NCBI GenBank assembly: GCA_034231615.1
Contig: CM067307.1
Location: forward strand, 7,991,013-8,055,012
Reading direction: 5' to 3'
DNA from: Meghimatium bilineatum
Taxonomy: Eukaryota > Mollusca > Gastropoda > Stylommatophora > Philomycidae
Length of the DNA stretch: 64,000 bases
Below, piece by piece: positions 24,301 to 36,300 of the stretch (positions are counted from its first letter, which is position 1; each line of letters begins with the position of its first letter). Both the position numbers and the translations under genes were made by a program. The notes under the pieces were generated by a model. That model saw nothing but the letters and a program-made list of their open reading frames with translations. It had not been told where the DNA came from and did not search any database.

Positions 24301-27300
24301 TGTGTCACCTGTGTGGCAAACAAGACCTAGACTTCTGGTTAAGGGGGCAAAGAATAGGGCCACTGTCTTCTTTCTAGCTATGTTGTAGGAGGCAACTAAA
24401 GAAAGTTTGGAGATAGTTAGCAACCTGTCACCTGTGAAAAAATCATCATTGTCATATCCTGTCTCAATTTTATTAGTGATAACACCTATGATGATAACAC
24501 CTATGAGGATAACACCTTTGATGATAACACCTATGAGGAAAACACCTATGATAATGTATTATTGTCGGATAACCTCAAAGAGTTCAGTTATTATTTATTC
24601 TCAGTTTTTTACTTTTGTCTTCTGTCAAATAATCCCTATGGATGACAAAGGTATGCAGTCCAGCTGACATTGCACCTCTGTCATTTTTGTGATAGACACC
24701 TGGACACCTATGTAACATGGAATGTTATATGTGCTATCATTGTGAATGGGTCATTGTGAATTATCATTGTAATTTGACAAGGATGATGAAATATTTGACC
24801 CAGAGATGTGAGCTGTGTCTCTGGCAGGAGTGGTAATCCTGGGCTAGTGGCACACTGAAGTGCCTTCCTTCTGGGACTAAAGAGGCATCCATAGACCCCC
24901 CCCCCTACCACCACACACACATCTATACCTTTGAAATCTTATATGAATCTGGGTGTTATCGTAGTTACACAACCGAGAAGAACCGGTGCTTTTGTCAGAA
25001 AAATTATGGGTTGTCAAGAGTTACCTGCTCACAGCTAAAGGGATTATGCCGGTGTTTATCAGTTGAGCAAGATGACAGATTTCTAAATACAAGTAGGTTA
25101 AATGCCCATGTCAGCTTGTGCAGATTTTCTGTATTTTTCACTTAATATCTATATTATACACCTTTTAGCTAACTGTGGAGCACAGGGCCTTCACAAACAT
25201 GCTCCATTTTTTCCCATCTTTATCTATTGTTTCCAGCTCTATCTGTATCCTTCCAAACCTGGAATGAGGAAGACAAAGAGATACCCTAGAAAGAATTAGA
25301 TGCAGAAACACAAAGGAAGGTTTGGAAGGATGTAAAACAGGCATTGTTTACAATGATTTCCGTTGGTCTTTCAACGTTGGTTTGTCCTATCCATCTCCAT
25401 CAATGTTTCCTGAGTTCTTCCTCCAATGGAGTTTGTTTAGTTCTTCCTCCACTGGAATTTGTTTATTTCTTTGCACACGTTCCTCATTAGTATTCCTATT
25501 AAATAATTTCAAATCTTCTATGCTATGTAGTCATCCATTGCTAAGAGGTTATAGTTTTCACGTTGTCCCTTGTACTCCAAGTTTTCTGGTACAAAATATA
25601 CTCCGGTTTAATTATGGGGATATCTGTAGTTAGTGGTTACGCTGTTTATCTTGTGCTCAAGAAAGATTATCGCTTAATACCAGAGTTATGTGCTGTTAGT
25701 TGTACACTCAATAGGAAACATACTGTTTTATTGAGAGGGGCAGAGTACCTATGGAAAACAACCTAAATAATTAAATTAATTCTCTTATATCTTTTGAGCC
25801 CTTTTATAATTTAATATGCCCATACTGGCCTGTAATAAAGTGTTCTTTGGAAAAATTGCCATATTGAAGCTAGCTGTAGTTGTAATATAGAATCTGTTGT
25901 AGGCATTCAAAATATAAAATCATGAGCTATTTTTTTTGCTAAAATAAAAACAATAATTCTTCAGGAAGTGGACAGGCACAGATTTTGTACTGCTACATTT
26001 TTGTCATTGTTTTTTGTGTGTTGCAAACTTGATTATTCATTGATAACTTGATTAATGGATGTGACCTCCTGTGTCTAGATCCTGAGGACGATGCCATTTC
26101 TCTTCGTTCTGTGACTATGATCAAGACAAAGGGAGCTGTTGGTATTTGTTTCACTCTCTTCGGTACATCATACTTATTTATCAACTGCCATTTAACATGT
26201 AAGTGAGCACACTTTATATCTTCATACATTTCTTGTTTGTGTTTTGTTCACAAGTTGACATTTTGTAAAGGCTGTTGAAGTTTATGTTTTGTTCATCTAT
26301 TTTATTATTTGTACCAGTAGTTATTTTGTTGTTTCTATCAGTAGTTTTTATTTTGTTATTTGTACCAGCAATTATTAGGTTGCTTGTACCGGTGATTATT
26401 TTGTTGTTTGTACCAGTAGTTGTTATTTTGTTTGGTCCAGTATTTGTAATGGTGTTGTTGTCCCAATATTTGTTATGATGTTGTTGTCCCAGTAGTTATG
26501 GTCTTGCTGTCCCAGTAGTTATGGTGTTGCTGTCCCAGTAGTTATGGTGTTGCTGTCCCAGTAGTTATGGTGTTGTTGTCCCAGTAGTTATGGTGTTGCT
26601 GTCCCAGTAGTTATGATGTTCTTTTCCCGGTAGTTATGGTTTTGTTGTCTCAGTATTCATTATAGTATTGTCCCAATAGTTATCACAGTTTTGTTGTCCC
26701 AGTAATTGTTTTATTATTTGTCCCAGTAGTATTTACGCTGTTGTTTGCCAGAGTAATTATTTTTTTGTTTATTTGACCTAGTTGCTGTATTGTTGCTGTT
26801 TGTTCAAGAGGAAGATGCATTGTTGTTTAGCCCAGTATTTGTCATACTGTTATCTGCGATAGCATGTCTGTGATATTTGTTCTTGCTGTTGCTTGTAGGT
26901 TCAATTTTATTTATTTCTTGCTTGACCAATTTTTTTTTTACAATCCATGATTTTAACTTATCTTTTGTTTAGCTGACAGAAGCAATGAAACCACCCGCAA
27001 GAAAAGCCGTCTGCAAGACTACTATAAAGTTATATCAGAAATGAAACTTCCAAAGCTGGCAGCAATTTCTTCCACATCAGAAAAACCAAGTATGATTTTA
27101 AGGGCATTAACCTTTAGCACACTGAATTAAAATTACGCAATTACTGCACATTTATCTGGCCATATCCTGTGTATTGTGCAACATAAATCCTCTATTTAAC
27201 CTTAGTTTTACTTTTCTTTTCCCAACATTTACTTAAAATATGTTTGGCTTATATTTTGTAGACTTAATTTAGTTGTAGTGTTAATTTATCTTGTCAGAAG

Positions 27301-30300
27301 CTAATTTGCATAATCAATTACTTAAATATTCCTTCAAATGTCAAAGTCGGATGTCAGGCCATTGCCGCAAATACAACGGTGACAAAACGGATTTCCATTC
27401 TCTAGACTACAACCTGCTGGAAATCTTATTGGACCATTGTCCAACATGAGAGAACTGGTGGGAGTTTGAGAATGAAGGCACACACAAAGATGTATATATT
27501 CCTTCAAGTCCTTTTTTTGTGCTTATTTGGTAGGTTATTGTTTGTAAATTCTTGTATTACAGCAGATGTCACTACAATTTTTGACTGCATGTTCTGGTGT
27601 GGTGATCTCAATTTTCGAATTGAACGCAAGCGTCATGTTGTTGAGAGAAAGGTTAACCAGATTTCTTCAGAAGAGTTCCCACATTTTGAGACACTTCTTG
27701 GAGGTGACCAACTCCTTAACTATATGGCAGAAGGTACTTGAGATTGTCTGAGCTGATCTTTTTATTATTGTCATGTTTCTTATGCATCAACACTTTCTTT
27801 AACACACCTTTTTCTGCCAAGTCTTTCTTTTCACTACCAACTTTTTCTGCCAAGTCTTTCTTTTCACTACCACCTTTTTCTGCCAAGTCTTTCTTTTCAC
27901 TACCACCTTTTTCTGCCAAGTCTTTCTTTTCACTACCACCTTTTTCTGCCAAGTCTTTCTTTTCACTACCACCTTTTTCTGCCAAGTCTTTCTTTTCACT
28001 ACCACCTTTTTCTGCCAAGTCTTTCTTTTCACTACCACCTTTTTCTGCCACGTCTTTCTTTTCACTACCACCTTTTTCTGCCAAGTCTTTCTTTTCACTA
28101 CCACCTTTTACTGCCAAGTCTTTCTTTTCACTACCACCTTTTTCTGCCAAGTCTTTCTTTTCACTACCACCTTTTTCTGCCAAGTCTTTCTTTTCACTAC
28201 CACCTTTTTCTGCCAAGTCTTTCTTTTCACTACCACCTTTTTCTGCCAAGTCTTTCTTTTCACTACCACCTTTTTCTGCCAAGTCTTTCTTTTCACTACC
28301 ACCTTTTTCTGCCAAGTCTTTCTTTTCACTACCACCTTTTTCTGCCAAGTCTTTCTTTTCACTACCACCTTTTTCTGCCAAGTCTTTCTTTTCACTACCA
28401 CCTTTTTCTGCCAAGTCTTTCTTTTCACTACCACCTTTTTCTGCCAAGTCTTTCTTTTCACTACCACCTTTTTCTGCCAAGACTTTTTTCACAACTCTAT
28501 TTTTTTAGCATGATAATTTTTATGGGTGATGATTTTTTTTAATTATTAACAATCAAGAAACAAAATTCGGACTTTAATTTTTTTTTTCGCTTGCAAGAAG
28601 AAATATAATAGAGTAGGAGACAGAGTGTTATACAAGAAACAGGTTAGAACATCTAAGTTAGATGACAAATGGGAAGAAGGCTATGTTATTTTGAGAAAAA
28701 CAGGACCAGTAAGTTATCATATCAAACATCAGTTAGAAGGAAAATTGATCAAGACCCATGTAAAACATTTAAGATTAGATGTGGAGTTACCAGAGTTAGA
28801 AAAGCCAGATACAACAGAGCAGCCTATTACAACTAGATATGTAGATTCCTCAGAACCCAAATCATCACTATTATATATCACCACTATGAAACATAGTAAG
28901 TATTGTTCATTTGTTACAGAGATAAGAAACACACTAAGTATTGTTCATGTCTTACAGAGATAAAAAAACACACTAAGTATTGTTCATGTCTTACAGAGAT
29001 AAAAACACACTAAGTATTGTTCATGTCTTACAGAGATAAAAAACACACTACCGGGTAAGTATTGTTCATGTCTTACAGAGATAAAAAACACACTAAGTAT
29101 TGTTCATGTGTTACAGAGATAAAAAAACACACTAAGTATTGTTCATGTCTTACTGAGATAAAAAAACACACTAAGTATTGTTCATGTGTTACAGAGATAA
29201 GAAACACACTAAGTATTGTTCATGTATTACAGAGATAAGAAACACACTAAGTATTGTTCATGTGTTACAGAGATAAGAAACACACTAAGTATTGTTCATG
29301 TGTTACAGAGATAAAAAACACACTAAGTATTGTTCATGTGTTACAGAGATAAAAACACACTAAGTATTTTTCATGTGTTACAGAGATAAGAAACACACTA
29401 AGTATTGTTCATGTGTTACAGAGGTAAAAAAAACATGCCAAGAATTGTTCATAGCTTTTTTTTTTTTGTTTAATTGGTATGAATGAATGTTATTTGTCTT
29501 CAGGCAAACCCATAGGTTCTTATTTATTACCAATAAATGTGGTAGGGTATGAATGCTAGTGGTTCCAGTTTCTTACTGGTTAACTACACTTCTCATTCTG
29601 TTGCACAGATTCCTAGTCCTGTTTATCTGTGTTACACTACACTTCTATCGTAGCCTCCATCTTTTACAGTGTCCAAATTAGCAGGTTCTTACAAAGTAGC
29701 ATAAGCACATGTCATACTGGGTCATTGCTTAATGAACTGACATCATAGCACTCCTGTCAGGCCCTTAGATGATCACTTTCTTCCAGCTAATGGTTCCAGT
29801 GTCCTTCTGATTAAACACACTTTATATTGTGCAGTGGTTTCAGTCCTTACTCTCACATTTAATGTTGAATTTCTTAAATCTCTATCTAAATCCGTTATCA
29901 ACCACAGTGTCAGTGAGTGTGCTGCTAGCAAAATAATAGTAACATGTTAGCATCCCATGCATGTCGTGAGAGGTGACTTAAGAGGTTTGGTAGGGGTTTG
30001 GGCTGTCTTATCCCATGGTCCAAGTGTCTCAAAAGCCATGCTGAAGTCAGATGTATCAGGTCAAAAGACAGTTATTTCAACCAGACTGTAAACCATGACA
30101 CAACGTATTTTTTTCTATGTACTATATATTGTTGACCAGCAGGAGTTTGAGAATGAATGCAGAAGATGAATTGCAGTATCAACTTCCAACTGGTGGTTGC
30201 TAAGCAATATGATCATGTTTCTATTGTCCATCACTGAGATGCCTCAGTTACAAGACTGTATTCTCTCTCTCTACATTAGTGCCAGGAGACCCATAGTAGC

Positions 30301-33300
30301 AGATCCATGTGAAACTCCAGAGATTAGAAGTAGCTATAGACCAGAGATTAGAAGTAGCTATAGACCAGAGATTAGAAGTAGCTATAGACCAGAGATGGTG
30401 GGTAACCTTTGTAAACCACTGTGATAAATTTCAACTTATTTATCTGTGATTCGGCCAAACAAACTGTTTTTAGTTCTTTGACGTTTGAAAGAATGTCATA
30501 GCAACTGCTGCTAATTGTAGACAGTTTTCTAAAATAAAAATAGTTGCGCTTGCAGTTGCTGAGTTTGAAATAAAATGAACTGTCATCTCCGATGTAACAT
30601 TTTACTCACATTGAAAACATTACAAGCACTAAACATGACAAATGGTCATCATCACTTTCGACGAATGAACAACAAACAAAAAAGCATATCAAAGGATGCT
30701 GCCTAACATTGTCTCCAAAAATCTATTTCAATCTGAACACCATTTTCAGTTAGCAACATCAAAGGTTTGACATAATATTTCTTCCTTACCACTGTTTAGC
30801 ATTGTATTTTATAGTTTGACTGAGATAGCTTGTGATTTTTATATTTTCTGAGCTCAGAGACTAGTGCATATGGTCATTTTACTTCAGCTTTGTGGACCAG
30901 TGAAAATGGATTGGATTTGGACCGTTGCCCATATTTTGTCCACCCAAACTATAGATGCACTCATAACAATACTCTTTTATTTAGATCTTTTGAAATATGA
31001 ATTAGAAGTCATATCAATTACCATGAAATATGAATTAGAAGTCATATCAATTACCATTTTAAAAAATTGAGTATTTCTCAACCTCCATCTTCATAATGTA
31101 AATATTTCTGACAAGCGGCCATACCAAGTGCATAAGCTCCAAAACTCTAGCCAGATTTCTAATCACAACACAGTTTAGAGCCATCTCTGAATATAAACAA
31201 TACACTTGATCTAATTACCTGAATTCTAGAAGAAAAAATATTTGGTTCACAATAACATACCGGTAGTTAATTAATGTTTAAGCATTCACATTTTTTCAGG
31301 TAAAATATTTGGTGGTTTCCAAGAAGGCCGCATCAACTTCAATCCAACTTTCAAATTTGACTTAGATACTGACACATATGACAGTTCTTCCAAGAATAGA
31401 GTGCCTTCATATACGGTATGTTCATTTAATATGCATACAAGCGGTTTTCCTTTTATTGTCTATTGTCTTTCTTCAGGTGAATGATGATTGGTAGTATCCA
31501 TACTTGTCATTTAGCATAGAGGTGGGAACCTCAGTAGTCACTCCAAGACCAGATGTGTTGCCTTGGTTGTGTTGAGTTCATGTTTGTTTTAGATTATCTT
31601 GATGTTTTCTATTTACCATTTTCTTGGCTCTACATCCAAATATTCTTTTGTTATATGCTCTTATTGTTATTTGGTTTGGGTTCATTCTCGTAAGGTGAAT
31701 TTATGTTTCGTTTTATTAGTTCACAGAAACATTCTTACATTGTCCTATACTTTTCTATATTCACAGCTTAGAGAGTAATTGTTGAAAATTGATAATAGGA
31801 AATAACTGCAGAAAAACTGTAATCCAGCAGGACAAACTTGGAAACAGGGTAATGAAGTGTTACTAATTTCTGGAAACATGGTAATGAAGTTTTACTAATT
31901 TCTGGAAACAGGGTAATGAAGTTTTACTAATTTCTGGAAAGAGGGTAATGAAGTTTTGCTAATCACTAGAAACACACAGGATAACACGGACAAAATTGAT
32001 GTTTCTACCAAAAGGCCTTTATCAAGTACATAAGATCACATGACAATTAAGGAACATCACAGTACAAATATGCAGTAGATTAAGCGAGTTAACATGATAG
32101 TAAACCCAATGAGAGGACCCTAAGGCAGTTAATAGTGCATGTGTGTCATTCTCTGTCATCCCTGTTGGTTCCAGATATCTGTTCTACCTTTCTCTAGGAG
32201 CTCATCAACAGGGTCCATAGGTGGTTAGTACAAATTGGACCAAATTCTAGTCCTATATTACCACTGCACAGGCAAAGCTGGCTAAATCTGTGAGGGAGGA
32301 TGCCCCACCTTTACAATATTTTTCTAACAGAGCTGCCACACTCATCCGTGTATCACATGGGTGCACAAGACATAACTAAATGATGTGCCACTAAAGATAG
32401 TACATAGCTTCAATTACCTCTGATCCACAGTAACACGCACACTATCACTCGCTCAGGAAATCAACATATGTATAGGAAAAACATCTACAACCTTTAGAAA
32501 ACTGTCAGAGAGAGCATGTAAAAGCTCAAAATTGACTTCGAAGACTGAAATGCTCAGCATATTATTGTATGGATCAGAAACATGGACACCGTACTCAATT
32601 CACAAAAAGAGGCTAAATATGTCTCATATGCAGTGTCTTGACAAAATATTGAACATCATATGCTACACATACATTGACAAGGTTACTAACATGAAAGTCT
32701 TGCAGCGAACTATCCAGGGCCGGATTTAGACTTGATAAGGCCCTAAGCTATTTGAGATATGGGGCCTTTTATATGTCCTTTATATGTAATATGTGAAATT
32801 ACTCACTCAGACTTTTTTTTTTCTCGGGGCCCTAAACTATAGCTTATGTAGCTTATATGTAAATCCTGCACTAATGCCATTCCTCTACTCTTTGCTCAGA
32901 CATAGACTTTTACGATTGTGTGGACATGTCAAATTGCACTCAGAAAGAGACATTTAAGATGGTTTTGCCATGTCAAATTGCACTCAGAAAGAGACATTTA
33001 AGATGGTCTTGCCATGTCAAAAAAATGTTAAAAAATAAAATTCCCCAGGAAATTAGGTGAAAATTCATGTCGTGGACGGCACAGGGGCAGACCAAACCTG
33101 AGATATAAGGACATCTGTAAAACTGAGATATAAGGACATCTGTAAAACTGAGATATAAGGACATCTCTAAAACTTAGATATATGGATATCTGTAAAACTG
33201 AAATATAAGAACATCCGTAAAACTGAAATATAAGGATATCTGTAAAACTGAATAAAAGGGCATTTGTAAAACTGAGATTTAAGGATATCTGTAAAAATGA

Positions 33301-36300
33301 GATATTGGAACATCTGTAAAACTAAGATATAAGGATATCTGTAAAAATGAGATATTGGAACATCTGCAAAACTGCATTGAACAATTTTATGAATCCAAAT
33401 TCCTTGGAAGAACTGGCTAATGGTGTATAGCGCTACATTAAGACATCCAATTGTCTGAGAGAGCCCTGAGGAAGAAACCTTAAGACAAACGATAATGAAT
33501 GGCAGCTGCCACCCTTGAATACAGATTTGCTATGTATATACTGCTCTTGCCCTGATCAGAAATTGGCCTAATCTGTCACGAGGGGGATTTAAATTTGAGA
33601 GCTTTGTTGCCCATATGTAACTTTTACACTGATCTGTTTCCTGACTGTCTATAAATATGTGACAAGCCATCATCACCATCATCATCACTGACAACACAGA
33701 AAAAAAATCCACTATAAACATGACACTTAGATTTCCTCATAACATTATATTTTTGTGGGCTAATTTGAACACTAATTGTAGAAGTTTCCAACTTTTATTT
33801 TACTAGTGGCAAGAACTGAAACAAATGACTACATTACAAAGATCAAGCTGAAATACACACATATCACAGCCATGCTGTAAACTACGATACAGCATATTCT
33901 GTTCTCCTGGCTACATCCTGTTAAGCAGCAGGAGTTTGAGAATGAAACTTGCAGTGTAATTTGATCCAGAGATCTCAATATAATATTTTGCTAGTTTAAA
34001 ATAAAGCTGATATATTATCATTTTGGCCCAGCTCATACAATTTCAACATCGGCATGAGTCCCTTATATATTGCTTGATTTATTAATACAGTGGTATCCCT
34101 CTGCACTGCATCCTTTTATAACAAATTGCACTATTTAACAATACTTTTCAAAATTCCCAATACCCCAGAAGATGGATGTGTCAGGAAGTTGACGCAAATA
34201 ATACGGCGGCACAACCGGCACAAGTTTGAGAATGAATGCTGAAGAACAAGAAGAAAATTCCCAATTATATTTATTATTTATTGTTTATAATATAACAAAT
34301 TTCTTTTATTACATTCATATTTTGTCAGTCCGGACCAAGTTTTATAATCGGTTCCACTGTATCGCTGTAGTCTCCTATCCAATTGTATATTATTTTTCTT
34401 GTCTGCCAAATCCTGCAGGACCGAATCATGTTTCGCAGTAAGAAAAAACATGATATAACCTGTACTCAGTATGATGCTGTTATGAGCGTCAAGACTTCTG
34501 ACCACCGACCAGTATATGGGATTTATGAGACAGCCATTAAACCTGGCAAGGACAAGTGAGTATGAATTTATGTTTCTCATTATTTTTAATGTGAAGGTTG
34601 TTTTTTTTTTGTTTGGTCTCTTTGACCGTCATTTCTAATTTCAACTTCATTTCCTGAGTTTTAATTATGGAGACAAATACAGAATTTTGGCCTGACATAT
34701 TTGACTTCGGCATGCCTTCTATGGCACTTGGCCCTCTATAGGATAGAACAGCCAACTTCACCCCCAAAACCTCCTTAGTCACTGCTTAACAAATACATGT
34801 TCAGTTGCTAGATATAGAACATTCTCCACTCTGTATGCACCACCATAATGGTATTTTATAATATGAACACAAACAGTATTTCTGTTAGATTCTTAGAGAA
34901 GTTGTTGTCATCATGCGCAATTGTGGCACAGGGCGATGGGGCAATGGATCGCGCTGACGTTTTGAACTCCTTAAGAGATATAACATGCGAGAGTGAGACT
35001 AATGTGCATGAGGATTCCTTTTCAATGGCCAGGATTAAAGATCAGGGATTGAAATGTGGTGTTGCTAGAAGTGAACATTTTGGAGGGCGCAGAAGAATGA
35101 TGGTCAACCAGCATAGGACCGATACTATCAGCAGAAGTGTAATGGCGGATACACTCAAGGAGAGATCGGAGCAACTATGGACGTGTCCAGTTTGCAGTGA
35201 TGATGATCCGACAACTAACTAGAAGTCGTTGTCATCCTATATTTGCCAGTGGCCCCAGTTGTGGACAATGTTTGTCCATGCTCCTCTAGCCTAGAAAGAA
35301 AGAGATACCAGGTAAATCCTAAGTGCCTGGGAACAACTCAATGCAATGAACTAGAGATGTATAGGCTACACAAAGTAATAAGGAAAGAATCGAAAAAAAT
35401 GGAAATATATAAAGGAGTGTTATTATATGAAAATACACAACACACTAACAACTTAAAAAAAAAACAGATGATGTGACTAAAAAGTCTTCATGAGGATAAA
35501 AACAAAACATGAATATTACACAGAGACACATAGTATGATAGGAAGGAAAGAGCAAAAGCTGATAATTACAGAGAGGTGATACAAAGAAGAAAAAGAAGAC
35601 GGAAGACAAGTAAAACAAAATAAGAAGAAAGAGCAAATGAATAAGTATAACAAAAGAAAAATCTACCTACTTATCTGAATAATGAAATGTTATCCAGTGT
35701 AGTTGAGCTGCAAGGAGAAACTAAAATCGACTGACCATTATTTTGAGCACCATTTAGAGCAGCACCTCTATTATGTGATCGGAAATCTGAACGGTGACAG
35801 CTGCCATGATGAGATTCTACTGCCTCTTGCCATCTCAGCACTGCAAGTTATTAGCCACAATGCTGTCCTTCATGATGATAATGCAGGACCGCACCATTCC
35901 CATGCAGTAAATGTTTTCCTGCAACAAACGGCTGTCAATAGAATGGATTGACCTGCAAACAGTTCTGATGTGAATCACATAGAACATTTTTGGGACAAGC
36001 GTGGGCAATGAGTTAAGCAACATCAGTGATCTCCTGCAACTCGTCATGAACTACTTCTGGTACTTCAGCATCAGTAACAGGCAGTTCCCCAATGTTTCAT
36101 TTGCAAACTATTCATTTCCTTGCGACAGCAGTGCATTGTATGTATTGCAAACAATGGAGGACACACCATACAAACAATGTTGACATTTGTTGTTATTTTC
36201 ATTAATTTTGGAAAATGGAAGTTGTGTTGTTTGCTGTGCTGTCATTTTACATAGTTAATGCTCAGTAACGGTTAAGATCATAGAGGTGCCACATTGGAAA

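Noticed and set aside
27716-28508. Lys-rich [11 protein letters not shown] repeat protein on the minus strand
   Set aside because: Same reason: a 33-bp intronic minisatellite open on both strands.
28886-29452. CRISPR-like direct repeats
   Set aside because: Units are contiguous tandem copies without unique spacers, and the genome is eukaryotic.
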